DNA of 64,000 nucleotides from Pseudomonas frederiksbergensis. Lineage in GTDB: Bacteria; Pseudomonadota; Gammaproteobacteria; Pseudomonadales; Pseudomonadaceae. Below, in pieces: positions 1 through 8,911 of this stretch. Made by a program: the position numbers and the translations under genes. The notes beneath the pieces are model-generated. The model was not told the origin of the DNA. It did not search any database and saw nothing but the letters and a program-made list of their open reading frames with translations. Every line of letters starts with the position of its first letter. Position 1 is the stretch's first letter. The stretch covers positions 4,578,501-4,642,500 of the forward strand of contig NZ_CP017886.1 of NCBI RefSeq assembly GCF_001874645.1. The letters run 5' to 3'.

Positions 1-658
1 TGGGGCGAAAGAGTACTTGCAACGCTGGCGGGACGTTTTCATCGACCTGTCCGGCCTTGAGGCTGTCCAGAATCTCATTGCTGCGCAGCATCAGCGGGGG
101 TGGCAAGCGATAGCTCAACTGCTGGCGCAAAACCTGATCCACCGGTCGGGCGCTGCCGGACAGGGAAATCACCGCGGCGGCATCGACTTGCGGGGCGGCG
201 AGCGTAGCCACCAACGCACCTTCGCTATGGCCGAGCAAAATCAACGGTCCCATACGCGGGTCGGACTTGAGCTTCTGACCCCAGGCCACTGCGTCGGCAA
301 CGTAGGCTTCAAGGGTCAGATTGCGCTCATCCGGGGTCGCCGCGAGGCTGGCCGCCACGCCGCGCTTGTCGTAACGCACGCTGGCGATGTTGTGTTTGGC
401 CAGCACCCAAGCCAGGCGCTTGAGGCTGTCATTGTTGCCGCCGTCCGGGTTATTGCCGTTACGATCCGTAGGGCCCGAGCCAGAAATGATCAGCACAACC
501 GGCACCGGGCTGTCGGACTTTGGCAGCAACATCGAGCCGAAAAGCTCGCCGCTGCCGGTATCCAGGCTGACCGGACGTTGCAGAACAGAGGCCTGGACCA
601 TATTGGCAAGCAGGCCGGTAAACAGGGTAAGGCTCAAGGCAATAACTCGCAGCATCAT
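1..658 (-). CDS. alpha/beta hydrolase, exported, partial (3' end beyond window)
   Basis: The first 219 residues are visible; the C-terminus runs off the left edge. Residues 1-23 look like a signal peptide (MMLRVIALSLTLFTGLLANM then a VQA cleavage-like site), so the enzyme probably acts in the periplasm. The hydrolase core follows: an oxyanion-type SGSGPTDRNG at 59-68, YDKRG at 96-100, and the nucleophile elbow GHSEG at 143-147 with Ser145 as the likely catalytic residue. The Asp and His of the triad would lie outside the window. It is divergent from aroC with 124 bases between starts. The substrate cannot be told from sequence; serine esterase/peptidase-type chemistry is inferred from the fold. 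ATG 658 is chosen because a signal peptide follows immediately; an ATG one codon later is equally possible. Confidence 0.85.
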   Translation of the reverse strand, partial: MMLRVIALSLTLFTGLLANMVQASVLQRPVSLDTGSGELFGSMLLPKSDSPVPVVLIISGSGPTDRNGNNPDGGNNDSLKRLAWVLAKHNIASVRYDKRGVAASLAATPDERNLTLEAYVADAVAWGQKLKSDPRMGPLILLGHSEGALVATLAAPQVDAAAVISLSGSARPVDQVLRQQLSYRLPPPLMLRSNEILDSLKAGQVDENVPPALQVLFRP

Positions 659-782
659 CACGCCATCATTCACAAGGTGTCGGTTGGACTCGCAGGCACC
701 GATAAGGTTCGAGGATGAACTAGTTGGGGAGCCTGCGTATACTGGCGCGCAATTAGTTAAGTGATTTCACGGAGCGCCCTGC

Positions 783-1874
783 ATGTCCGGCAATACCTAC
801 GGCAAGCTGTTCACTGTCACCACCGCGGGCGAAAGCCATGGTCCGGCGTTGGTCGCCATTGTCGACGGCTGCCCGCCGGGCCTCGAGCTGTCTCTGGAAG
901 ACTTGCAGCGTGATCTGGACCGCCGCAAACCCGGCACCAGCCGCCACACCACCCAGCGTCAGGAAGCCGACGAAGTCGAAATTCTGTCGGGCGTGTTCGA
1001 AGGCCGCACCACCGGTTGCGCGATTGGCCTGCTGATCCGCAATACCGACCAGAAGTCCAAGGACTACTCGGCGATCAAGGATTTGTTCCGCCCGGCCCAC
1101 GCCGACTACACCTATCACCACAAATACGGCGAGCGCGATTACCGTGGCGGTGGTCGCAGCTCGGCGCGGGAAACCGCCATGCGTGTGGCAGCGGGTGCGA
1201 TTGCGAAAAAGTACCTGGCCACTCAGGGCATTGTCATTCGCGGCTACATGAGCCAGCTCGGCCCTATCGAAATTCCGTTCAAGACCTGGGATTCGGTAGA
1301 ACAAAACGCCTTCTTCAGCCCTGATCCAGACAAAGTGCCAGAGCTTGAGGCCTATATGGATCAGTTGCGTCGCGATCAGGACTCGGTCGGCGCGAAGATC
1401 ACCGTGGTTGCGGAAGGTGTGAAGCCGGGTCTCGGCGAGCCGATCTTCGACCGTCTGGATGCCGAGCTGGCTCATGCGCTGATGAGCATCAACGCGGTCA
1501 AAGGCGTGGAAATCGGCGCCGGCTTCGCCAGTGTCGCCCAACGCGGCACCGAGCACCGTGACGAAATGACCCCCGAAGGTTTCCTCAGCAACAACGCCGG
1601 CGGCATTCTGGGCGGCATCTCTTCGGGTCAACCGATTGTCGCGCACCTGGCACTCAAGCCAACGTCGAGCATCACCACCCCGGGCCGTTCGATCGACATT
1701 CATGGCAACCCGGTGGACGTTATCACCAAGGGCCGTCATGACCCTTGCGTTGGCATCCGCGCCACACCGATTGCCGAAGCGATGATGGCCATCGTGTTGA
1801 TGGATCATCTGCTGCGTAATCGCGGGCAAAACGCCGACGTGCGCGTCAGCACCCCGGTGCTGGGCCAGCTGTGA
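783..1874 (+). CDS. aroC: chorismate synthase
   Basis: This enzyme converts 5-enolpyruvylshikimate-3-phosphate to chorismate, using reduced FMN, the last common step to Phe, Tyr, Trp and folate. The 363-residue protein has the family's usual length. It opens with [20 protein letters not shown] (GESHG signature at about residues 16-20) and carries the RPAHADYTY and [10 protein letters not shown] motifs, which bind FMN and substrate in the family. A short RBS-like GGAGCG precedes ATG 783. The MFS gene follows 34 bases later on the same strand and may be cotranscribed. The other aromatic genes of the window (tyrA-aroA fusion, pheA) lie 45 kb away, so aroC is not in that operon. Confidence 0.98.
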   Translation: MSGNTYGKLFTVTTAGESHGPALVAIVDGCPPGLELSLEDLQRDLDRRKPGTSRHTTQRQEADEVEILSGVFEGRTTGCAIGLLIRNTDQKSKDYSAIKDLFRPAHADYTYHHKYGERDYRGGGRSSARETAMRVAAGAIAKKYLATQGIVIRGYMSQLGPIEIPFKTWDSVEQNAFFSPDPDKVPELEAYMDQLRRDQDSVGAKITVVAEGVKPGLGEPIFDRLDAELAHALMSINAVKGVEIGAGFASVAQRGTEHRDEMTPEGFLSNNAGGILGGISSGQPIVAHLALKPTSSITTPGRSIDIHGNPVDVITKGRHDPCVGIRATPIAEAMMAIVLMDHLLRNRGQNADVRVSTPVLGQL

Positions 1875-1908
1875 AGCCTTGCCCTGACGTCGCCGCGGTC
1901 TGACGGCC

Positions 1909-3054
1909 GTGGCTGCACTTGCGTACTGGCGGTTATCCAGCTTCTATCTGTTCTATTTCGCCTTGCTCGGTTCGACCGCGCCGTTCCTGGCGTTGTACTT
2001 CGATCACCTGGGTTTTTCCAGCGCGCGCATTGGCGAGCTGGTGGCGATCCCGATGTTGATGCGCTGCGTCGCACCGAACATTTGGGGCTGGCTCGGTGAC
2101 TACACCGGCCGGCGCCTGGCCATCGTGCGCTTCGGCGCAATCTGTACGCTGCTGACCTTTTCGCTGATCTTCATCAGCAAAAGCTACGCCTGGCTGGCGA
2201 TGGTCATGGCGCTGCATGCGTTTTTCTGGCACGCGGTGTTGCCGCAGTTCGAGGTCATCACCCTGACGCATTTACAGGGCCAGACGTCGCGCTACAGCCA
2301 GATCCGCTTGTGGGGGTCGATCGGTTTCATCATTACCGTGGTCGCCTTGGGGCGGTTGTTCGAAGGCTTAAGCCTGGACATCTACCCGGTGACGCTGGTG
2401 GTGATCATGGGCGCGATTGTCATCAGCAGCCTCTGGGTGCCGAACGCCCAGCCGCCGCAAGGTAATCGGCTGACGGGCGAGGGCTTTCTCAAGCAACTGC
2501 GCAGCCCCGGCGTGTTGGCGTTTTACGGGTGCGTGGCACTGATGCAGATGAGCCATGGACCGTATTACACCTTTCTCACCCTGCACCTTGAACGTCTGGG
2601 TTATAACCGTGGCGTGATCGGCATGCTTTGGGCGCTGGGAGTGGTTGCCGAAGTCTTGATGTTTTTACTCATGAGCAAGATCCTTGCGCGCTTCTCGGTG
2701 CGCCGGGTGTTGATGGCGAGTTTCCTGCTGGCGGCGTTGCGCTGGTTGCTGCTCGGCTCGTTCGCCGAATTCTTGTGGGTATTGCTGTTTGCGCAGATTC
2801 TGCATGCAGCGACGTTCGGCAGCTTTCACGCCGCTGCCATCCATTTCGTGCAACGCAGCTTCGGCGCACGCCAGCAAGGGCAGGGCCAGGCGTTGTATGC
2901 AGCACTGGCGGGTACTGGCGGCGCGTTGGGCGCGTTGTATTCCGGTTACAGCTGGAATGCCCTGGGCGCGACATTGACCTTTAGTATTGCCAGCCTCGCA
3001 GCGTTCGCTGCAGCCGTTATCATTGCCACACGTATGCAAGAGGACAGGCCATGA
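1909..3054 (+). CDS. MFS transporter (MFS_1-like, HcaT/LacY-type)
   Basis: This is a 381-residue integral membrane protein with about 12 hydrophobic segments, starting AYWRLSSFYLFYFALLGSTA, a beginning typical of the MFS_1-like group that includes the 3-phenylpropionate transporter HcaT. Loop 2-3 carries the MFS-type GDYTGRR basic motif (about residues 63-69). A GTG start at 1909 is used; no strong RBS is visible, so the start is uncertain by a few codons. Its stop overlaps the mtnB start (ATGA), which suggests translational coupling to methionine salvage. The same gene sits between aroC and mtnB in P. aeruginosa, as I recall. A role in moving a methylthio compound is tempting but only inferred; the substrate is unknown. 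Confidence 0.88.
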   Translation: MAALAYWRLSSFYLFYFALLGSTAPFLALYFDHLGFSSARIGELVAIPMLMRCVAPNIWGWLGDYTGRRLAIVRFGAICTLLTFSLIFISKSYAWLAMVMALHAFFWHAVLPQFEVITLTHLQGQTSRYSQIRLWGSIGFIITVVALGRLFEGLSLDIYPVTLVVIMGAIVISSLWVPNAQPPQGNRLTGEGFLKQLRSPGVLAFYGCVALMQMSHGPYYTFLTLHLERLGYNRGVIGMLWALGVVAEVLMFLLMSKILARFSVRRVLMASFLLAALRWLLLGSFAEFLWVLLFAQILHAATFGSFHAAAIHFVQRSFGARQQGQGQALYAALAGTGGALGALYSGYSWNALGATLTFSIASLAAFAAAVIIATRMQEDRP

Positions 3055-3671
3055 GCCTTACCCGTGAACAGCTCGCCCAGGACATCATCGATGCCGGGCG
3101 TTTTTTGTATGGACGTGGCTGGTCGCCCGCCACCAGCAGCAACTATTCGACGCGACTGTCGGCCACCGAAGTCCTGTTGACCGTTTCCGGTAAACACAAA
3201 GGGCAGTTGGGGATTGATGACGTGCTGGCCACGGATTTGTCGGGCAACAGCCTGGAACCGGACAAGAAACCGTCTGCCGAAACCCTGCTGCACACCCAGT
3301 TATATAATTGGCGGGCCGACATCGGCGCGGTGCTGCACACCCATTCGGTCAATGCCACGGTGTTGTCGCGGCTGCTGCAGAGTCCGCTCATCACGTTCGA
3401 AGACTACGAACTGCAAAAAGCCTTCAGTGGGATCTCGACCCATGAGTCCAAGGTGCGGGTACCGATCTTCGACAACGATCAGGACATCGAGCGTCTGGCG
3501 TCCAACGTGCAGCCATGGCTCGACAGTCATCCTGACTGTGTCGGTTATCTGATTCGCGGTCATGGCCTTTACACCTGGGGCCCGAAGATGAGCGATGCGC
3601 TGCGGCAGATTGAAGCGTTTGAGTTCCTGTTTGAATGCGAGCTGAAAATGCGCGCGTTGATTAACCGTTAA
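3051..3671 (+). CDS. mtnB: methylthioribulose-1-phosphate dehydratase
   Basis: MtnB dehydrates 5-methylthioribulose-1-phosphate to the 2,3-diketo compound in methionine salvage. The 206-residue protein is a class II aldolase/adducin-type enzyme: GWSPATSSNYS near residue 23, VLHTHSVNATVLSR (about 95-108) giving the HTH zinc ligands, and a third ligand in YLIRGHGLYTWG (about 165-176). The ATG overlaps the MFS stop by 4 bases. mtnD follows after 99 bases and mtnC 4 bases after that, so B, D and C form one cluster. mtnA and an MTA deaminase are at 38.7-41.2 kb. Confidence 0.96.
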   Translation: MSLTREQLAQDIIDAGRFLYGRGWSPATSSNYSTRLSATEVLLTVSGKHKGQLGIDDVLATDLSGNSLEPDKKPSAETLLHTQLYNWRADIGAVLHTHSVNATVLSRLLQSPLITFEDYELQKAFSGISTHESKVRVPIFDNDQDIERLASNVQPWLDSHPDCVGYLIRGHGLYTWGPKMSDALRQIEAFEFLFECELKMRALINR

Positions 3672-3770
3672 GGCTTACTTCACCTGAAGTCGCCAACTGC
3701 CTGATGAAACGCGTTGCCTGACCGGTCTGTAAAAGCCGGACGGCAGCGCCGCTAACGAGGAATTGCCAAC

Positions 3771-4316
3771 ATGAGCAGCCTGTCCGTTTACCACGTTTCA
3801 AGCCCGGACCTGCCGAACAAGGTCCTGACCCACTTCGAGGATATTGCCTCGACGCTGGCCGAAAAAGGTGTGCGGTTCGACCGTTGGCAAGCCGCCGCGA
3901 AGATCCAGCCAGGCGCCAGTCAGGAAGCAGTGATTGCCGCTTATCAGGTGCAGATCGACCTGTTGATGACCGAGCGCGGTTACATCACCGTCGACGTGAT
4001 CAGCCTCAACAGCGATCACCCGCAAAAAGCCGAGTTACGTGCCAAATTCCTCGATGAGCACCGTCACGCTGAAGACGAAGTACGATTTTTCGTCGCTGGC
4101 CGTGGCCTGTTTACTTTGCACATCGACGACTACGTGTATGCCGTGCTCTGCGAGAAAAACGACCTGATTTCGGTGCCGGCGGGTACAGCACACTGGTTCG
4201 ATATGGGTGAGCATCCGCACTTCGTGGCGATTCGTCTGTTCAACAATCCCGAAGGCTGGGTGGCCAACTTCACCGGCGAAGACATCGCCAGTCGCTTCCC
4301 GCGCCTTGAGGACTGA
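3771..4316 (+). CDS. mtnD: acireductone dioxygenase
   Basis: This cupin metalloenzyme (181 residues, the usual length) oxidises the acireductone to 4-methylthio-2-oxobutanoate and formate with iron, or to an off-pathway product with nickel. The metal-binding cupin motif is visible as [16 protein letters not shown] at about residues 96-111 and the second box as [12 protein letters not shown] at about 136-147. An AACGAGGA-type RBS precedes ATG 3771. Its stop is 4 bases before the mtnC start. Confidence 0.97.
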   Translation: MSSLSVYHVSSPDLPNKVLTHFEDIASTLAEKGVRFDRWQAAAKIQPGASQEAVIAAYQVQIDLLMTERGYITVDVISLNSDHPQKAELRAKFLDEHRHAEDEVRFFVAGRGLFTLHIDDYVYAVLCEKNDLISVPAGTAHWFDMGEHPHFVAIRLFNNPEGWVANFTGEDIASRFPRLED

Positions 4317-4320
4317 GGGC

Positions 4321-5004
4321 ATGACCATCAAAGCCATTCTCACCGACATCGAAGGCACCACCAGCGCAGTGAGCTTTGTGTTCGACGTGCTGTTTCCCTA
4401 TGCCGCCAAACATTTACCGGACTTCGTCCGTCAGCAAGCGCAACGGGCCGACGTTGCCCGGCAGATCGACGCGGTTCGCCAGGACAGCGCCGAGCCTGGC
4501 GCTGACGTTGAACGGGTGATTGAAATTTTGCTGGGCTGGATTGCCGAAGACCGCAAGGCCACGCCACTCAAGGCATTGCAAGGGATGGTCTGGGAGCAGG
4601 GTTATCAGGTCGGGCAGCTGAAGGGCCATGTTTACCCGGACGCGGTCGACGCGCTGAAGCGCTGGCATCAGGCGGGTTATCAACTGTTTGTTTACTCGTC
4701 AGGTTCGATCCAGGCCCAGAAGCTTATCTTCGGTTGCTCCGAGGCCGGTGACCTGACGCCGCTGTTCAGCGGCTATTTCGACACCACGTCGGGACCCAAG
4801 CGCGAGGCGCCGTCCTATCAGCGCATTACTCAGGCGATTGGCTGCGAGTCTTCACAGATCCTCTTTCTGTCCGACATCGTTCAGGAACTGGATGCCGCCC
4901 GTGAGGCCGGCATGGCCACTTGCGGACTGGTACGCGAAGGCGGTGAGCTCGCCGGGCATCTGAACGTCGACAGCTTTTCGCAGATCGATCCAGCCACTTT
5001 CTGA
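4321..5004 (+). CDS. mtnC: acireductone synthase (enolase-phosphatase E1)
   Basis: A HAD-superfamily bifunctional enzyme that enolises and then dephosphorylates the diketo intermediate to the acireductone used by MtnD. The 227-residue protein opens with [20 protein letters not shown]; the HAD nucleophile motif is DIEGTT (Asp at residue 9), motif II is YSSGS and motif III the [12 protein letters not shown] segment near residue 181. ATG 4321 follows the mtnD stop by 4 bases with GAGG as RBS. A 9-base-stem inverted repeat follows at 5011-5041. Confidence 0.97.
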   Translation: MTIKAILTDIEGTTSAVSFVFDVLFPYAAKHLPDFVRQQAQRADVARQIDAVRQDSAEPGADVERVIEILLGWIAEDRKATPLKALQGMVWEQGYQVGQLKGHVYPDAVDALKRWHQAGYQLFVYSSGSIQAQKLIFGCSEAGDLTPLFSGYFDTTSGPKREAPSYQRITQAIGCESSQILFLSDIVQELDAAREAGMATCGLVREGGELAGHLNVDSFSQIDPATF

Positions 5005-5010
5005 GTGGCA

Positions 5011-5041
5011 ACGGCTGACTGCAACCCTCGCGGTCAGCCGT
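5011..5041 (+). terminator. inverted repeat after mtnC, possible weak terminator
   Basis: ACGGCTGAC (5011-5019) pairs perfectly with GTCAGCCGT (5033-5041), 7 bases after the mtnC stop. There is no run of T afterwards, so it may be an RNA-stabilising hairpin rather than an intrinsic terminator. Confidence 0.45.
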
Positions 5042-5249
5042 CATTCCATCAGGGACTAACATCACGGCCAATGCACGTCTGTAGGACGTGTAGGAAGTTG
5101 CCTGTTGATAAGTCGGCCATGCCTGTTTGTGGTTTTCCTTACTTGTTTAATCTTGTCCCTGTGTAACTCTTCGGCCCTTAAGTCTGTTCGCTTATCCAGG
5201 CACTTTTCGCGCTTGGCAATGGTGCGGACTCCGGCTGAGAGGGGCAAGG

Positions 5250-5516
5250 ATGAAAACACCAAACCGGGTCGACGCTCCCGTGTTGAAAGTGCCTAAGCGA
5301 CAGCGTCCGGATCAGGCAGGCAAACCGCTGAGCAAGAAGGAACTGGAGATTCTGCATTGGGCCAAGGCCGGGAAAACGGTGTGGGAAATCAGCGTGATTC
5401 GCGACATTTCCGAGGCGACAGTGAAGTTTCACCTGGGCAATATCTACTCCAAGCTCGAAGTCACCAACCGTGCTCAAGCGGTCGGCGAGGCGGTCAATCG
5501 TGGCTTGTTGAGCTGA
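5250..5516 (+). CDS. short LuxR/GerE-type DNA-binding protein
   Basis: An 88-residue protein made almost only of a LuxR-type helix-turn-helix: SKKELEILHWAKAGKTVWEI (about residues 28-47), then SEATVKFHLGNIYSKL and EVTNRAQAVGEAVNRGLL. These match the GerE-family pattern (LxxREiEvLxWxaxGKtxxEIaxxLxiSexTVkxHlxnixxKLxvxNRxqAv). There is no N-terminal autoinducer or receiver domain; residues 1-25 are basic and proline-containing. A GAGAGGGGCAAGG RBS region precedes ATG 5250. It is a lone gene 245 bases after mtnC, convergent with the DUF3509 gene. Targets are unknown; GerE-like stand-alone regulators act as dimers. Confidence 0.85.
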   Translation: MKTPNRVDAPVLKVPKRQRPDQAGKPLSKKELEILHWAKAGKTVWEISVIRDISEATVKFHLGNIYSKLEVTNRAQAVGEAVNRGLLS

Positions 5517-5583
5517 ACTCAAAACGCACTCAGGCCGTGCAGCACAAGGCTTGCACGACCTGAAAGGTTTGAACGGTTGCTGC

Positions 5584-5862
5584 TTACGTCGAGTGATAGG
5601 TCGGCAGGGCGAAACGCTGTTGGCTTTGCAGCATCGAAATCTGCGGCAGTTCGCTGGCCTGTTCGGCCAAGTCACGGCGAATGGCACTGATCACCCAGGA
5701 CAGTTGATCACCGGCATGCAATTGGGCGTAGGAAATCGAGCGTTTGAACACGCGGCCATCGCTGCTATTGAGCGTCAGCAGAATACCGCCGTCAGGGCGT
5801 GCTTGCGTGGTGACGTCGAAGTTGGAGAACAGGGACGAAAATTTTTCCTGGATCAGGCTCAT
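5584..5862 (-). CDS. DUF3509 family protein
   Basis: A 92-residue soluble protein beginning MSLIQEKFSSLFSNFDVTTQ and containing ARPDGGILLTLNSSDG and KRSISYAQL. I recognise it as the Pseudomonas-restricted DUF3509 type, whose function is not known. ATG 5862 is chosen because an upstream in-frame extension has no family resemblance. It faces the LuxR-like gene tail-to-tail across 67 bases and diverges from the acyl-CoA synthetase. Confidence 0.75.
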   Translation of the reverse strand: MSLIQEKFSSLFSNFDVTTQARPDGGILLTLNSSDGRVFKRSISYAQLHAGDQLSWVISAIRRDLAEQASELPQISMLQSQQRFALPTYHST

Positions 5863-6299
5863 GTCGATTAGCTCCGTTTGCACTTGAATGGCAAGCATGG
5901 AGTAATAGGTGCACAGGTTGTGCCAGTACGACTGTTTATAAAAGTCCTTATAAATCAATGGCATAAAATACATACATTTTTTCGGTGTCGTGCATTCTGC
6001 ATGAATGGCCATCGTGCATCCTGCATTTTGCGCGCTCGCCGCAACAGTACGTGGACAACCGTGCGGTGGTTGCCGGCGGTATCGACCCGGATACAAAACA
6101 TTTCAAAAACCGCGTGTACAGCGACACAAGTGCGGGCGTACTTTTTGGCCTGAATCAACTCTTCCACGTTTTTTTGAGTCTCTAACCAGAGGTTATCTGC
6201 CGTCTCTCATACAGGGATGAAGTTGCCTGCCCCCCCGAATACATGTTCGCCCGACACTAACAAAACAGGCCTGACATCATGGGCCGACCGGGAGCAACC
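5863..6299. other. intergenic region between divergent DUF3509 and acyl-CoA synthetase genes
   Basis: About 437 bases without a credible gene. The left half is AT-rich for this genome (around 5930-5985) and probably carries the promoter of the DUF3509 gene; the right half would carry that of the acyl-CoA synthetase. Short open frames here have no protein-like composition. No RNA gene is recognisable. Confidence 0.5.
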
Positions 6300-8138
6300 A
6301 TGAGCCGTGCGTCAAACGACATGATCACTTGGGGCATGATGCTCCGAAAATTGCCGTCGATTGCCAAGGCTCTGCCGCGGGTGGTCAAGGGTCTCAACGT
6401 CGCCAATGTCAAACAGCCGGATCAACCCTGCGGCCTCGGTTGGAGCTTCGAGCACGCGACGCATCGCAATCCCGATGGCCCGGCGCTGCTGCAAGGGGAG
6501 GTCAAACTCAGTTATGCACAGGTCAACCAATGGGCCAACCGCATTGCTCACTATTTGATTACCCAGGGTATTGGCAAAGGTGATGTGGTCGGGGTCTTCA
6601 TCGAAAACCGCCCGGAACTGCTGGTCACTGTACTGGCGGTGGCCAAGGTTGGCGCGATCAGCGCGATGCTCAATACCTCGCAAACCCAACAGGCGCTGGT
6701 GCATAGCGTGAATCTGGTCGAGCCTGTGGCAATCGTTGTGGGCGGTGAGTTGGTCGAGGCGTATTCGGTGATCCGCGCGCAAGTTGCAATCGATGCCGCG
6801 AGAACCTGGTGGGTGGCCGATCAGGACACCTTGCGCGACCCCGACGAAGTCCCGGCAGGTTTCATCAGCCTGATGCGCGCCAGCGCCGATTGCCCGACAG
6901 GCAACCCGGCCAGCAGCCAGCAGGTGTATCTCGACGATCCTTGTTTCTATATCTACACCTCCGGCACGACCGGGTTGCCCAAGGCCGGGGTGTTCAAGCA
7001 TGGCCGCTGGCTGAAGACATCCACCGTTTTCGGCTTGGTCGCCCTGGATATGCGCCCCGACGATGTCGTCTATTGCACCTTGCCGCTGTACCACGCCACG
7101 GGGTTGTGCGTGTGCTGGGGCTCGGCAATTTACGGGGCGTCGGGTTTTGCCATTCGGCGCAAGTTCAGCGCCAGCCAGTTCTGGAACGACGTGCGAAAGT
7201 ACCAGGCCACCACCATCGGTTACGTTGGCGAGTTGTGCCGTTACCTGATCGATCAACCGCCGAGCGCCAACGACCGTGATAACGCGGTGGTGAAGATGAT
7301 TGGCAACGGCTTGCGCCCCGGCGTCTGGAGCGAGTTCAAGCGGCGCTTTGGGGTCAATCACATCTGCGAGTTGTACGCCGCCAGTGACGGCAACATCGGT
7401 TTTAGCAACATCCTCAACTTTGAGAACACTATTGGCTTCTCGCTGATGTCCTGGGCGTTGGTCGAATACGCGCACGACAGTTGTGCGCCGATCCGCAACA
7501 GCAAGGGGTTCATGCAGAAAGTCGGCAAAGGCCGGCAAGGTCTGTTGCTGGCAAAGATCGACGACAAGGCGCCGCTGGACGGCTACACCGACCCGCAGAA
7601 GACCGAAAAAGTCGTGCTCCACGATGTCTTCGAGAAGGGCGATCGCTACTTCAATACCGGCGACTTGCTGCGCAGTATCGGTTTTGGTCACGCCCAGTTC
7701 GTCGACCGCCTCGGCGATACCTATCGCTGGAAGGGCGAAAACGTCTCGACCACCGAAGTCGAGAACATCCTTTTGCAGCACCCGCTGATCGCCGAGGCGG
7801 TGGCCTATGGCGTGGAGATCAGCAATACCAATGGCCGCGCCGGCATGGTGGCGATCACCCCGGCGGAATCCCTGGCGACCCTGGACTTCAGTGAGTTGCT
7901 GAGTTTCGCTCGCCAACACATGCCGGCCTATGCGGTGCCGCTGTTTTTGCGGGTGAAAGTGAAAATGGAGACCACCGGGACCTTCAAGTACCAGAAGACC
8001 CGCCTCAAGGATGAAGCGTTCGATCCGCGCAAAACCGACGGCGATCCAATCTACGCCTGGCTGCCAGGCTCGGACACTTACGTGCAGATCACCGAACAGG
8101 TACTGGCGGATATCCACGGTGGCAAGTTCCATTATTGA
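6300..8138 (+). CDS. long-chain acyl-CoA synthetase (FATP/very-long-chain type)
   Basis: An AMP-forming ligase of about 612 residues that would activate fatty acids to acyl-CoA. The P-loop-like adenylation motif YIYTSGTTGLPKAG lies at about residues 218-231, YCTLPLYHATGL near 258, and the lid motif DRLGDTYRWKGENVSTTEVE (the fatty-acid synthetase signature) near 466-485, with the catalytic lysine region GTFKYQKTRLKDE near 561. The lid sequence and the ELYAASDGNIGF motif (instead of YG.TE) resemble the SLC27/FATP-like very-long-chain group rather than FadD. Start ATG 6300 is preferred to ATG 6279 because GGGAG sits 6 bases before it; the longer form adds 7 residues. Confidence 0.9.
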   Translation: MSRASNDMITWGMMLRKLPSIAKALPRVVKGLNVANVKQPDQPCGLGWSFEHATHRNPDGPALLQGEVKLSYAQVNQWANRIAHYLITQGIGKGDVVGVFIENRPELLVTVLAVAKVGAISAMLNTSQTQQALVHSVNLVEPVAIVVGGELVEAYSVIRAQVAIDAARTWWVADQDTLRDPDEVPAGFISLMRASADCPTGNPASSQQVYLDDPCFYIYTSGTTGLPKAGVFKHGRWLKTSTVFGLVALDMRPDDVVYCTLPLYHATGLCVCWGSAIYGASGFAIRRKFSASQFWNDVRKYQATTIGYVGELCRYLIDQPPSANDRDNAVVKMIGNGLRPGVWSEFKRRFGVNHICELYAASDGNIGFSNILNFENTIGFSLMSWALVEYAHDSCAPIRNSKGFMQKVGKGRQGLLLAKIDDKAPLDGYTDPQKTEKVVLHDVFEKGDRYFNTGDLLRSIGFGHAQFVDRLGDTYRWKGENVSTTEVENILLQHPLIAEAVAYGVEISNTNGRAGMVAITPAESLATLDFSELLSFARQHMPAYAVPLFLRVKVKMETTGTFKYQKTRLKDEAFDPRKTDGDPIYAWLPGSDTYVQITEQVLADIHGGKFHY

Positions 8139-8235
8139 TTCTGGCTATGGCCGGGCGAGAGAAAAAAGGGGTGACAGGTGTAAGGCCGCTTAAGGAAACT
8201 AGCGGTTTTGCGATTGACCGAATGTGGAGTCCCCA

Positions 8236-8754
8236 ATGTCAGACAAATCCCGCCAGATGACCCCGGAAGAAGCCGCGGAGTTTGCCGAGCAGGTGTTCAA
8301 CAAGGCCCGTGATGGCGACGCGGCGATGCTTGCCGCACTGCTGAGCAAAGGCCTGCCGCCGAACCTGCGCAACCACAAGGGCGACACCTTGCTGATGCTG
8401 GCCGCCTATCACGGCCACGTCGAGGCAGTAAAAGTGCTGCTTGAGCACAAGGCCGATCCAGAGATCCGCAACGAAAACGGCCAAAGCCCGATTGCCGGCG
8501 CGGCGTTCAAAGGCGATCTGGCAGTGGTCACCGCCTTGGTTGAAGGTGGCGCCGAGGTTGAAGGTTCTTCCTTTGACGGCCGCACGGCGTTGATGATGGC
8601 CGCGATGTTCAATCGCACCGCAATCGTTGACTACCTGATCAGCAAAGGTGCTGATCCCAAGGCCAAGGATGCCAATGGTGTCAGCGCACTGGACGCGGCC
8701 AGAACCATGGGCGCTGCAGACACCACGGCACAGTTGCAGAAGCTGCTCGGCTGA
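8236..8754 (+). CDS. ankyrin repeat protein
   Basis: A 172-residue protein with an N-terminal helical lead (SDKSRQMTPEEAAEFAEQVF) and about four ankyrin repeats from residue 25 on, seen in GDTLLMLAAYHGHVEAVKVL, GQSPIAGAAFKGDLAVVTAL and GRTALMMAAMFNRTAIVDYL. There is no signal peptide, so it is probably cytoplasmic and mediates protein contacts. ATG 8236 has GTGGAG upstream; an in-frame GTG four codons earlier is less likely. It lies 97 bases after the acyl-CoA synthetase. The partner cannot be predicted. Confidence 0.88.
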   Translation: MSDKSRQMTPEEAAEFAEQVFNKARDGDAAMLAALLSKGLPPNLRNHKGDTLLMLAAYHGHVEAVKVLLEHKADPEIRNENGQSPIAGAAFKGDLAVVTALVEGGAEVEGSSFDGRTALMMAAMFNRTAIVDYLISKGADPKAKDANGVSALDAARTMGAADTTAQLQKLLG

Positions 8755-8768
8755 TCCCTCAGAAAGTT

Positions 8769-8835
8769 CGCAGGCTGCGCCAGCTCCTACAGAACCGGCA
8801 TAGACCGTAGGCGCTGCCGAAGGCTGCGATCTTTT
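8769..8835. repeat. REP/REPIN-type inverted repeat, copy 1
   Basis: Two facing arms: CGCAGGCTGCGCCAGCTCCTAC and, 16 bases on, GTAGGCGCTGCCGAAGGCTG followed by CGATCTTTT. It is between convergently unrelated genes, like the other copies in this window. Confidence 0.8.
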
Positions 8836-8911
8836 GTAGCCCAGATACCTTGCAGCAAACCTTTGAGCTATCCTTCGCGCCCTCAAAATTCCCTCGCTAC
8901 AGGATCCGTCC

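Noticed and set aside
753..1829. Long minus-strand open frame opposite aroC (358 codons)
   Set aside because: It lies on the complementary strand of a clear chorismate synthase; His- and Arg-rich composition is the usual shadow of a high-GC gene. The same holds for the long opposite frames over the acyl-CoA synthetase (6312-8132), gyrA (41582-44272), serC and rpsA (50726-52468).
3672..3770. Possible SAM or other riboswitch in front of mtnD
   Set aside because: Only 99 bases, no recognisable conserved riboswitch core.
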